Source of the DNA: Trichaptum fuscoviolaceum
Lineage: Eukaryota; Basidiomycota; Agaricomycetes; Hymenochaetales; Trichaptaceae
Assembly (NCBI GenBank): GCA_910574455.1
Contig: CAJSYZ010000005.1
Coordinates: 7,789,652 to 7,853,651 of the forward strand
Direction of reading: 5' to 3'
Length of the DNA: 64,000 bases
Shown here: piece by piece, positions 21,601 through 32,500 of the stretch
Position numbering within the stretch: the stretch's first letter is position 1
How the letters are laid out: each line of letters starts with the position of its first letter
Notes under the pieces: model-generated
Seen by the model: only the letters and a program-made list of their open reading frames with translations
Told to the model about the DNA's origin: nothing
The model's database searches: none
Made by a program: the position numbers and the translations under genes

Positions 21601-22720
21601 GATGTGGCCCTTAGCGCTACATCTCTAGTTATGACCTGTTCTATGTCGACGAGCCTGCTTGCTCCTTTCTCAGAGCGGTCAGCTCTGACCGCCTCTCCAT
21701 ATTCAAGTTCTGTCTCCTTCGACAGTCAAAGAAACGCCCTGAGCGGAGAAATACATGAGATGGTATGTTCTCCCGGCAAAATGGGTATCCCCACTTCGTG
21801 CTCGACTCGATCCCTGTGCACTTTGCTCTGTACTTTCGGCTTGATCTCGTCACTTATTGAACTTTGGCCCCAGGCACGCACATTATCACTCGTGGGTGTT
21901 TGGTCGTCGATATTCGGACTCGGATTCGGACGTCTGCACTGCCAGTGGGCAGCTGGCTGTGGCTGTGGCTGTGGCTGTGGCTGTGGCTGTAGTAAGGGGT
22001 CCAGGATCGGCCATCGCTCAGACTCGCGGTTACTCATCACTCTACTCTCGAGGTCTGCCCGTGCCTGAATGGCCTTCAAGCGGCATAAGTGAGGCCACTA
22101 GTCTGGGGAGGGGATGTGACAAGTCTCGACCACGTCCATCGTGAGGCTTGACTACTATGTTGGTATAGTTCGTCCCTGACGATTTACTCACTCACTCACC
22201 GATACAAGACATCAGACCAGGAATGAAGATTGATACATATGTAACTATCGCAGCACCGATGCATCGATATACAATATTGACAGACACGGCAACATCGCCA
22301 TGCATCGAAACTCGGAGACTGATACTGAGGTCAATCGAGCTTGGTGGTGGAACGCCAGATCGATTATCGTCTACGCGGCCAGGTGCGTATGTACCAATAT
22401 GGAAGTGCCAGCAACCCATACTGCTATGAACAACTGCAGAGAAAAAGAAGACTGAGAGTGAGTCGCTGCCTTGGTTGGAACTTAATGGCTGTGCAGTGTG
22501 AGGTCTGTTTCCGTTCTCGTCACCCCGGAGAAGGAAGACAAGCTCTGCTCCTGGTGCCTGTCCTGTCGTGAACGTTAGGACGTGACGTGTGTACTCTGTC
22601 CTAGGCTGGGCGATAAATACCGAGATTGTCAGCCTATATATATGACGCTCAGAAGTAACCGGTTACTCGCCGGTCACCGGTCACTCTTAATTCAGCCATT
22701 CTAGGGTTAGTTTGACTATG
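21601..22720. other. Intergenic, with a CTGTGG microsatellite
   Basis: A short run of about six TGTGGC units lies at 21955-21992. Otherwise I see no gene. Alternating CCGGT motifs (CCGGTTACTCGCCGGTCACCG) occur near 22660-22685. Confidence 0.4.
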
Positions 22721-22739
22721 AGAACGGTCACCTTCCTAT

Positions 22740-22990
22740 ATATATGCCCGCCCCGAGTAGGGGGGGTACTCGGTCGTCAGGGTCTTGGTCGTCGTCCAAA
22801 TCCGGTCGGTCGCATCCATATATGGTCGGTCGCAGCCCAAAAATAGTTGGTCGCATCCAAATCGGGTCGGTCGCCTGGTCGTGGGAGTTGGTCACTAGTC
22901 GCGAGAATTGGTCGCTGGTCGCGAGACTTGGTCGCTGGTCGTGGGAGTTGGTCGCCTGGTCGCATCCTAATTTGGCCGGTCACATATGTC
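22740..22990. repeat. GGTCG-rich minisatellite
   Basis: The words GGTCGGTCGCATCC, TTGGTCGCTGGTCGCGAG and TTGGTCGCCTGGTCG recur with slippage across about 250 bases. This creates an open frame of low-complexity SWELVA-type sequence that is not a real gene. It lies just before the AT-rich arrays upstream of the helicase. Confidence 0.6.
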
Positions 22991-23014
22991 TATAATTAGT
23001 TTGGCCCTCACATT

Positions 23015-23290
23015 GGTAAAAATATTAAGTCAAAATCGGAAAAATCAGCAATAAATCTGAATATTTTCGTTCTATTAGAACCAAAGTCAGGGTCCAGTCA
23101 TAAATCAAAATTAAATGAATATTTTTTGTTCTAATGGAACGAGATTCAGGGTCCAGCCATAAATCAAATTTAAATGAATATTTTCGTTCTATTAGAATCA
23201 AAGTCAGGGTCCAGCCATAAATCAGATTTAAATGAATATCTCGTTCTAATGGAATGAGATTCAGGGTCTAAGGGTCTAGTCTCAGGGTCT
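23015..23290. repeat. AT-rich tandem array A (upstream of helicase)
   Basis: Units of about 60-65 bases contain AAATGAATATTTTCGTTCTA, TTAGAACCAAAGTCAGGGTC and CAGCCATAAATCA. The last units read TTCTAATGGAATGAGATTCA. This is the exact reverse complement of words in array B (23458-23790), so the two arrays face each other across the putative helicase promoter. Confidence 0.7.
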
Positions 23291-23335
23291 AAGGGATCTA
23301 TTTGGTCCTATTTGTACCCCAGCCATATATAAGGA

Positions 23336-23343
23336 GCCAATTG
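23336..23343 (+). promoter_or_regulatory. Putative TATA box of the helicase gene
   Basis: TATATAAG lies between the two inverted arrays. It is followed by pyrimidine-rich sequence and a strong splice donor (GTAAGTTT at 23402). A matching acceptor TTTTCAG (23801-23807) lies 12 bases before the ATG, so a roughly 406-nt intron in the 5' untranslated region is likely. Confidence 0.5.
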
Positions 23344-23457
23344 TCTATTTTTGACTCTCTTTCTCACTTTCTACCTTCCTAATTAGGACGTATCAGCTAA
23401 AGTAAGTTTATTTTTACAAGTCCATTTTGCACTGCCTTCCCCATGTAGCCATAGACC

Positions 23458-23795
23458 CTTAGACCCTGAATCTCATTCCATTAGAATCAAATATTCGATT
23501 TAATTTTGATTTTCCATTCTATTAGAATGAAGATATTCATTTAATTCTGATTTTCTGCTGGACCCTTAATCTCGTTCCATTAGAACCAAATATTCCATTT
23601 AATTCTGATTTTCTGCTGGACCCTTAATCTCGTTCCATTAGAACCAAATATTCCATTTAATTCTGATTTTCTGCTGGACCCTTAATCTCGTTCCATTAGA
23701 ACCAAATATTCCATTTAATTCTGATTTTCTCCTGGACCCTTAATCTCGTTCCATTAGAATCAGATATTCGATTTAATTCTGATTTAACTTATATT
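23458..23795. repeat. 58-bp tandem array B (inside the putative 5'UTR intron)
   Basis: The unit is 58 bases, with TCTCGTTCCATTAGAACC, AAATATTCCATTTAATTCTG and ATTTTCTGCTGGACCCTTAA. Three copies are nearly perfect, with degenerate units at both sides. Its words are the reverse complement of array A, so the pair could fold into a long hairpin. Confidence 0.75.
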
Positions 23796-23819
23796 CTTAC
23801 TTTTCAGATTATTCTCAAA

Positions 23820-26800
23820 ATGTCCTTTAACTGCACTGCTCTTGGCTGCTCTACTGTTATTCCAAACATCAAGGCACAATCAAAACATAACACTAGATAT
23901 CACAATACGCCTGTAAAAGTGACTAGTGCTAGTAAGTGTTTCTAATATCTAAGTATTGTAATTTACTAAATATATATATTAGATGGCCAGGGCTTTCTAA
24001 TTGACAGAGTCCCAATCTCTGAGCTTCTGATCTGCCCCATTTGTCAAGTCTTCAGTGTTACTAAAAGAGACTACTTTATTTCACATGTTGAAATATGTTC
24101 TGGCCAAGCAATGGATGAGGACATCCAAGCAGACGCTCCAGCAGTAGAAATTCTTCTGCCAGAAGTATCTATTGATGTAGAGATGACAGAGGCTAATACG
24201 CCTCAAGCTTCACCAAGTAAGTTATTACCTCATTATTGTTACTATTACTAATTATACTATAGTACTGCCAGAGCCAGAGATTATCTTTCCAGATATTCTT
24301 AGCTCTCTAGGTCTATTTATTCAAGATCATCTTTACTGTCTTGTCTGCAAGCACTGTCAAGTCTGTGTTACGCCTCTGAATGCATTAGAGCATGTCAAGT
24401 CAAAACACAAATTTCCAACATATTTAGGCAAAAAGGATCTGATTCAGCTTCAGCTTAACAATGTCTGCTTGGAAAATGGCGTATCTGACTCTATCCCATC
24501 TCTACCAAAGGGTGGACCTAATTTCAAGGCACTTAATGGTTTTCGCGTTCAAGATGCATACAAGTGTACATCAGTTGACTGTGGATTCATCTGCGCTACA
24601 TCCAACTCTCAAGACTGGCATGCTAGTCAGAGTCACTCAAAGCAGGATGTCTCTTGGATCAATTGCAAAGCGCAGCAGTTCATTTATCGCGGGCAATATT
24701 TTCAAGTCCAGGCTCCTCTTCCATCCATCAACTCTACCTCCTTTGCATCATTTCTTGATATTGTCCAGCCTACTCTGCCTATCTCTATTGCGCCACCCAA
24801 TGACAAGCATACCAGAGACCTCCCTACCTTCATCATAACCAAGGGCATCTATGAACATCTGAAGGACTGGTATGAGGATCCAAAGAAGCGTCAATCCGTT
24901 GTTGACATCTGGACCATGCCAAAGGATGGCTATTCTGTCAAGCTGAGGAAGCTCTGCCTCACTTACATTGAAGACATCTCCAGTGAGGCTAGAGGTCGAG
25001 ACTTCAGTGTTCTTCGACCATTTGAAGTTTATCCAATGTATGTCTTCTGCCTTTATCATTATATCTCTACTGACTATTTCTTAGCGATCCAAAGCAGACT
25101 TGGACTCCACTGTCTCAAGATCAGACAATCAAGAAGTATAGTCTGTTCTTAGCAGACTTTTGTCATGGCTGTCTCAGGTCAATTACTGCGCCTCAAGGTC
25201 AATTCAAGCTTGCGCTTCAGCCAAAGGCAATGACATGCGGCCAGGATCTACTACAGCAGCTAGAGACAGCTGAGCCTGATATCGAATCCCTCCACTCCTT
25301 CCTCTTCTCTCTCTTAACTGTCAAGTCAGATACACTAGAGATGAGCAAGTGGAACTCGCCAATCGAGTCGTTTATTGCGGCGTTCTGCATGCGGACCTAT
25401 CAGTGCTTCAAGCATCCCAAGGATCTGACACCCTATCTGGCTAGACTCAAGTATGCATTCAAGTGCGTCTTCTTCAAGCAGACAGTGGATCAGGTTGAGC
25501 TTGGAGCAGAGAAGAGCTTCAGCAAAGTGGCGGAGAAGCTATGCGCAAACTATATGTGTCTTACCAAGCTTAACTGCTTTAGCATGCTTAGCGAGTTGGA
25601 TACGTACACCAGCGCTGCAGCCTATGGTACACCCAGTCATGCCAGCATCTCTTGGAACGAGGATATGACAGCGGTCACGTATCATGACCAGACTCTAGAG
25701 CTGCCTCAGCTCCGGATTGGCCTGCAGAAGGCCTGCAATAGGATGGAGGAGCTGATGGAGGAGATGTATCTTGGCCATGGAATGAAGGTTGAAATACCTG
25801 GCGATCTAGTCGATGATATGTCAAATGACCACTTTGGCTACTCATACATTAGCCAGATCAAGTCTATTCCTGACAATTATCTGCTGAAGAAGATCATGGA
25901 GGACCCAGCCACTCACATGTCCTATGTCGATGAAGCCGGACAGACTAGGCTGAACAAGATGACAGCGTACGAGTGGATGGTCAAGGCGGCTGAACTCAAC
26001 AGCCACATTACATTCATCCTGCATCTCACCAGTGGCCAAGTTGGCAGAGGCACAGAGGTCTCTGATATCCGGATCAACAACAGAGAGATGCTGCGGAACT
26101 TTATGCTGGTACATGGCAAGCTTATGTACATTCTCAACTACAGCAAGACTTCGAATCTGCAGAACGAAGAGACATACCTTCCCCACCAGCTGTGCCAGAG
26201 ACTGCAAGACAGTATGCACCAGTATCTTGGTCTTATTCGTCCTATGGAGGCTCTTCTTGCCCACCAGCTGCATGGCAATGATGCGTACAATCTGTACCAG
26301 GAATTCTTCATGGTTCAGCATGCCAAGAAGCTCGACAGTAATGCGTTCAGTGCGCTTTTGGCCAAGTACACAGAGCAGTACTTTAATGTCACTCTGAAGC
26401 TGCTAGCCATCCGGCATATGTGGATAGCAATCAAGAGAGAGTACATTCCTGCTCTGTTCTGGAATCATGAGCGAGGCAATGAAGTGGGCGATCTTTTGTC
26501 TGGCCACAGTACTGCAACTGCGAATCGGTTGTATGCTGTCAAGGATGGCCAGCAGACAACAACCAGCATGCTTATTCTCTGTGCGCAATTCTCAAGGCGC
26601 TGGCATGATCTGATGGGCCTTGGCAAGAATCCACCTGGCCTTCCTCTTCTTTTACAGCGTACAACCTGCACATGTTATGGGCAGCAGCACCATGTCTCTC
26701 ACATGTTCACTACTGCTCAGCCCTTTGATGACATTAACAGAAATCCGGTCCAGCCCGCTCTACCTCCAGCTCCATCTGTTGCTACTGCGCCTCTAGATCT

Positions 26801-28800
26801 GAATCCTATTATTCAAGCAATGCAGATTCAGATGAACCAGCAGCAAGAGAAGATGATGTTGCAAATGCAGCAGATGGAAAAGCGGATGGAGACTGCCATC
26901 ATTAAAGCAGTAGCGATTGCCATTAATCAGGCTCCACATCATCCACCTCCTCAGCCAGTCATTGTTCCTTTAGCTCCAATTCCAACTGCTCACTTTGAGC
27001 CTTTGCAATCGATAGATGAAGAAATGCAAGTCGAGCCAGAGCAGTTTGCGCCTTCTCAAATGGAAGACACTGCAACCTACATGCTACAGGGCATGTCAAT
27101 GGTCTATACAGATGGCAAGGAGGATCTCGAGTGGAAGTCTGAAGGACAGAAGGCGCTAGTCTGCTCTACTTTAACAAGCAATGAGAATGTCCTTGGTGTT
27201 CTGCCTACTGGCGGAGGCAAGAGCGCAGTCTTCGAGGTTATTGCACATTTACTTGGCAAGGAGAAAAACGAGGTCACTATGGTTATCTGTCCCTACAAAG
27301 CGCTTCTGCATCAGTTCCTAGAGCAGAACAAGAATAGAACTGCTTGTGCGCAGTGGAATGGGACTAAGGACAGCAGTATTGAATGTCGAGCGGCCAATCT
27401 AGTTTTTGTCAGTGCTGATCAAGTAAAGCGCACAGACTTCATTCAGTAAGTCATTAGATACAGTTTCTAGCTCTAATACTAATATCAGATATAGCTTTGT
27501 CAAATCATTCAAGGGCAGGCTGATCCGGATGGTCTTTGATGAGGCGCACACTTATGTTACACAGGTCGACTTCAGAAGCGCTCTAGACAATATCTCCTTG
27601 CATGTGGCAGAGCTTCACTGTTCAAAGATCCTACTCTCAGCAACAGTTCCACCTAAGCTAGTTCAACCGCTCTTCAAGGCCATTGGTGTTTCATCATCTA
27701 CTACAGTCATCCGGGAGCCCTGCATTCAGCTCAAAGCCATTTATTGTCATGCACTACTGGATAAAGATGATGAGCCAACTGCTGTCGCATATCAGATTGG
27801 TCTTCTTCTGGTTCAGAAAACCTTTAAACCGGACTCGAGAGGCATCATATTCTGCACCAGTATCGCTGATTGCCAAAGCATTGCAGCATCACTGAAGGAA
27901 ACAGGCACGATATACTACTCTGGCTATGAGGACAATCAGAAGAACATGAAGAACTGGCTAAGCGGCAAGCATGTAGTGATGGTTGCAACATCCGCTATTA
28001 TAGCTGGACTTGATTATGGATATGTCGACTTTATAATCTTTGCCAAGGTTCCTTATGGTATGATTGATATGGTCCAGGGTGCTGGCAGAGGAGGTCGGAA
28101 GGGCAGAGCGTATCCAGTCATTGTCATTGACAGTGGCTTCTACAGTTCAGACAACTCTGCAATTGCGCATCTCAAGTGCATTCCAGAGCTGACTGCATGG
28201 TGCAAGGACAAGACTCACAAGTGTCTTCGATCTGGCATAGGCGCTGTCATGAACGGAGTTAGTCAAAGCTGCTTTGAAATAACTCAGGCAGAGCGATGTG
28301 GTGTCTGTGATCCGACTACTATGGTTGCACAACTGGTCAGTGATTGGTCAGTTAGACCAGCTCCTCCTCCCTCAGTATATCGTCCAACGCCAGTTGCCAC
28401 TCTTCCATTCTCCTTTCCCCAAGTCTCCAATCTAGAGCGGGCCAGCAGTATTGCAGTCACTCAACCAAGGACAAAGCAGACTCTGATACAGCATATCAAG
28501 TCTCGATCAACAGACATTGGTATGTCCTCTAGAGTCCAGAGCTTGCAATTTGAGGCACTTGAAGAGCGGAAACAGAAGTATATGGAGGATATAGAGGCAA
28601 AGCTGTTTCATCTGAAGCGGCATTGCATATCCTGCAAGCTATTCTTGCATCTAGACAAGAAGGTGACAAATCCTGAGGCCGCCTGCCCATCTTGTCTCTC
28701 TAATCTCAATGCATATTGTAATCAGCATGTGCAGCTCTTAGTGTTAGGGTTAGGGTGGTCTTCACAACAAACTGCAAAGAGTAAGAGTTGGTTGCCTTAG
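23820..28800 (+). CDS. Telomere-linked RecQ-like helicase with zinc fingers and a tyrosine-recombinase-like domain (1597 aa)
   Basis: Exons: 23820-23931, 23983-24216, 24263-25037, 25085-27445, 27489-28800; 4794 nt, phases consistent. Residues 1-165 hold three C2H2-like units (CTALGC..., CPICQVF...HVEIC, CLVCKHC...HVKSKH), with a fourth near 205-230. Residues about 680-860 contain VGRGTEVSDI, YSKTSN, LLAIRHMW and GHSTATANRLYAV, which match in order the Arg, Lys, Arg-His and GH...Y boxes of tyrosine recombinases. Only the first histidine of HxxR is missing. Near 985-1000 comes a glutamine-rich coiled segment. The helicase core follows: LPTGGGKSA (about 1084), DEAH (about 1177), LLSATVPP, IIFCTS, ATSAIIAGLDYG and QGAGRGGRKG (about 1356). 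A terminal CxxC...CPSC pair precedes the last residues, which TTAGGG repeats encode. Subtelomeric RecQ-like genes are known in fungi (S. pombe tlh, Ustilago, Magnaporthe TLH). The fused recombinase reading is inference. Confidence 0.82.
28744..28755 (+). repeat. Telomeric repeat block 1 (two TTAGGG units)
   Basis: TTAGGG occurs twice in register inside the final codons of the helicase reading frame, giving the peptide LLVLGLGW. The G-rich strand points right, meaning the ancestral chromosome end lay on that side. Confidence 0.75.
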
Positions 28801-29148
28801 AGAGTAACAACGAAAGCGGATAACAGGGGTGCTGATCTCTCAACACCCAGACCTGTTTCGTATAAATACTCTTCAGATCCGCTTAGTCAGTGGTTAGTAT
28901 GATCTCACGAGTGACAGCTCGTGGGACGATTTGTAATGGACTGTGGGAGCGCAATAGCGCTTCCACCAATGGGATGCAAGTGATTTGCATACTCGTGAGA
29001 GAATTCCCATGGGCTTACTATTAATAGTTCCTGTTTGATCCGGGATCAAGGAATTTCCTTATATGGTAACCCTAATTGATCCGATCATTCCGATTTGATC
29101 CGATCATTTCAAACTCCGCTCCGATTTGATCCGATGCTTGCCGAGCAC
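28756..29148 (-). mobile_element. Insert between telomeric blocks, likely 3' fragment of a telomeric retroelement
   Basis: About 390 bases lie between TTAGGG blocks 1 and 2. They carry a minus-strand hammerhead ribozyme (28815-28885) and near the right end repeats of TCCGATTTGATCCGAT. There is no open frame of note. Being bounded by telomeric repeats on both sides fits a 5'-truncated element that was attached to a chromosome end and then capped again. It does not resemble the 3' end of the full element at 29281, so a different element would be the source. Confidence 0.5.
28815..28885 (-). ncRNA. Hammerhead ribozyme, type I layout
   Basis: Read on the minus strand: stem I strand AAGCGGAT (28885-28878), core CTGAAGA (28877-28871, the CUGANGA box), stem II GTATTTATAC (28870-28861, closed by G-C), then GAAA (28860-28857). 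Stem III ACAG pairs with CTGT (28827-28824) and extends through an 8-pair arm, GGGTGTTG with CAGCACCC, around loop AGAGAT. The cleavage triplet is GUU (ending at 28823). Stem I closes with ATCCGCTT (28822-28815), eight perfect pairs. All conserved core nucleotides are present. Hammerheads are known in the terminal repeats of Penelope-like elements, which fits the position here. Activity is untested, and GUU is a less common cleavage site than GUC or GUA. Confidence 0.85.
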
Positions 29149-29191
29149 GGTTAGGGTTAGTTAGGCCCGTTAGGGTTAGGGTAAGGGTTAG
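29149..29191 (+). repeat. Telomeric repeat block 2
   Basis: A slightly degenerate run of TTAGGG (TTAGGGTTAG, TTAGGCCCG, TTAGGGTTAGGGTAAGGG), G-rich strand rightward. It ends the 390-base insert and starts a 60-base spacer. Confidence 0.8.
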
Positions 29192-29251
29192 CTATTGGAT
29201 ATATAGTAAGCAATCCATGCATTATACTTTATTGGAGTATATGGTACATAC

Positions 29252-29280
29252 GGTTAGGGTTAGAGTTAGGGTTAGGGTTG
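29252..29280 (+). repeat. Telomeric repeat block 3, at the 3' junction of the Penelope-like element
   Basis: The run contains GGTTAGGG, TTAGAG and TTAGGGTTAGGG and then changes directly into non-telomeric sequence. This is where the 3' end of the minus-strand retroelement is joined. Confidence 0.8.
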
Positions 29281-29551
29281 TGTCTATCCCAATAATAACG
29301 GTTAATACCGTCTGAATATATGATAATACCGAAGTACCTACAAGATCGTCCAGATCTTCACATCAGTCTATGATTTACAGCCAAACATAAGCCGGCAGTT
29401 GGTATCTGTGTACGAGTGGATACTGTTAGTTCGAGGGCAGACGGCCTCTAGTAACACAGATCGGGGCGCATACCCATAGGGACATGGCAAGATCTGACTC
29501 CAAGCAACAATTCTCCAACGCAAAGCGTTATGGGGACGCCCGTTGACTACG

Positions 29552-32500
29552 TCATCGGGTGTAATGCCATGTTTCAGGCGACGGGATCACTTGTAAGTTG
29601 GCGAATTCCTCGGTGTCCGGTTCATATATAAACTGGCCATCCGCTCGCCTTAAATGTGATAGAGTGCCGATCTCAGTGGCAATGTCATCTGAGGCCTGCT
29701 CGTCCATAGTTTCAAGCACCGTCTTTTTCCAAAGACTTGCAAGATCAAATAAGTTCCTCGTGCGTTTGCGCGAGGTTATGATCTTTCTTTCAAGAATATC
29801 TAATTTGCGAAGGTCAGGAACTAAGACGTTTCTCTGGTTCATTAGCTCATGGCACAAAAGGCTCACGGCGGAACTAGATACTTCATCTATGTTACCAACG
29901 CGACGTGGGTCGATAAAAACATTATCAAACTCCAGGCGGTCGGCTTTGTCGAGCCAGGTCCGCCAGTATTCAAAGATACGTGCTTGCAATTCTGATGCAT
30001 TGAAATAATTCCATGCCGTATTGAACTCTGTCTTAAGCACTAAGATTTTCGGGGCTTCCCGAACCTCAGTTACATTTAACCGGGATTTCCATCTCTTAGT
30101 GATATTGTTCTTAAGCCAGGCTCTAATTACGTTTTCAGGGTAGCCCCTGTGGATGTAGAGCGCCGCGAGCGACTTAACTGCATCCAAGTAGTGCTGACGA
30201 GTACTACTTAGGGTGGCTAACCTCGACATCTCACCACTAAATGTTCCACGCTTAACGTCGAGCGGGTGGTAAGATATCCATGGAATTCTTTCTTGATGGT
30301 TGTGTGCCTTGCGATACGGCATGTGCTGAAGCCTTCGATGGTGGTCGAAATACAGCGTCATGTCTAAGAAGGTTTGATGATTATCAGACACGTTCCATTC
30401 AATAGTACAGTTATCGAATTTGACTTTATTAGCAATGTAATCGCGCGCCTCGTTCTCACTCGAAGCGTAGACGATTGCAAGGCAGTCATCAATATAACGT
30501 CCATAAAAGGGTATGTTGACGTCATTCATGATCTTACACCGTCGTTCGAAGTAGTAACCATAGAGATTAGCTAAGTCGGGCGAATCTGCAACGCCCATGG
30601 CAAGGCCACGACGTTGGAGGTATATTTGATCTTGAAACTGTGTTAAAAGCTCTGTGTTTGCCAGTTCTAAACAATCAACGAAGAGTTGTGTTTCAATTCG
30701 GAGTGCCTCTTCACTATAGTAGCTTGGTCTATCCGGCATATTAGCGTAATATTTGAAATAGTGTTCGCTATAAAAGTCTGTAACTATACGTAGACATTTA
30801 TCTAGATCGATATTTGGATAAAAAGCTACTACGTCGCCTGTGACAATAAATGCCCGGCGAGTTGGTTGTAACTCGAGCTTGCTTAATTTTATCGCCAAGT
30901 CTTTGGACCCATGAATAATGGTAGGCGCCAATTTAATAATTGGTTTAAGTCTTTTGCTCACATATTTGGCCGCAGGGTTTTGTTGCGCACTGTGGCAGGG
31001 TATAATCGGCCGAAAACGAGTCGGCTTCTTATGAATTTTTGGAATACCATAGAAACGTGGTATGTGATGTTCGTCAAGTCCGGTCTTAAGTTTAGATCGC
31101 AAGAAATCCGGTACTTGAGGCAGCCAGAGCAGAACTTCAGCTTGTTCTGCAACGAGTAGTATGCGAGTATGTTTAATGTCCATAATACGACGCGCTTGCA
31201 TTGGTTCAAGCGGTGTATAGTCATTCTCGTTCTGAAGTATATATAGACATTGTTCAATAACCCAGGCGCGCTTAGAAACCGCAAGCCCTAAATTCTTATC
31301 TGTGTGAGTGACGACGTATTCGTTCTCAGTCAAGAATTCTTTGAGTTGTTTAACCTTGGGCATTAGCGCGCGCTGCGCTGCCGAAGGTTCCGCCGGAACG
31401 ATATGGTTTATAGTATCTTTAAGATATAAACGACCGAGCCGGAGTCCGTACTCAATGTATAGCGGTAATGATGGCGCTTGCTTCTTAGAAGGTTCGCGCG
31501 CATCAAAGTCGGGGTCATAGAACTCATTGTTATCGCCAGAGAAGGCAAACTTGAGACGCCATGCAAGGCGCCGTCTAAAGTCTGTCCATGCTTTCATTAA
31601 TAATGAAGAGTCAGTGGGTTGGAAAAACATATAGCGCATTCCAACACTTAATTCTTGGGCGAATTGATCAGGGATCACCACACCAGGAGAGCAGTGAACA
31701 CTATGTTTGAATTGGGCAGCCAATACAATATCTAATGGCGTATTACAAATAAGTATCTGTACTGCGCGTGGATACGGAACTGAAAGCAGCCAGTCCGGAA
31801 TGGTAGAGGGGTGTCCGTATTTAAAATTACAAACAGAAGAACTATTTACTTCTTCTTCTGGGACGTCGTCTTGCCCTTGCCATTCTTCCCTGATTGACGT
31901 TTCTGATGTTTCTTCTTCAGATCCGTCGAGGTGCTCTTCTTCATCTTGGTGGCGTCGAACGTTAGTTTGCCGTATTTGCCAAGAGGAGGGGGTAGATAAC
32001 CCACCTTCTGAGCTTCTTTCTCCCTTCGTGCTTTGCGACTGTTGATACGGTTGTGCGTACGCCCGGGGGCGACCGTATCCTGAACCAGAAGTTAGAGTAA
32101 GTCCATGCGAAGTGCACAGACTACTTACCTTAGGAACAGGTTTTGCCGATTTGAGACGTGCAGAGACTGCTTTGTCGATCATAGATTGAATCGACGGGCC
32201 GGGTTTGGTAGCGTCGGCCATCTCAATGTCTACGTCTTTGTGAAGTTCTACCTTGGCTTTGATTTTACTCTCAGCCTTGGCAGCCTTGCCATCCGCGAGG
32301 TGAATCAGGCGGTAGGCATAAAGCAATATGTCGTTGAGAAGGGTATCTCGGACAAATGCTGCTGCGGTTGACGGTTTCCATCCCGTGATCCGCAGTTCAC
32401 CAGAATTCGCGTCTTGAGTCCAGACGGGAAGGTGCATGCGTTTCAGCAGATCCGCGCCTTTCTGAGTGATTAGCGGGCTCAGCTTACTGAACATGGCCTG

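Noticed and set aside
22744..22995. Open frame of 83 codons in the GGTCG region
   Set aside because: Low-complexity translation of a minisatellite, open on both strands; no start context or domain.
23458..23795. CRISPR-like array of regular repeats
   Set aside because: The units are contiguous tandem repeats without unique spacers, in a eukaryotic genome; the same holds for 35095-35795.
28744..29280. A present-day chromosome end
   Set aside because: TTAGGG blocks are short, degenerate and interrupted, and more than 30 kb of other DNA continues to the right, so the telomere is a fossil or was overgrown.
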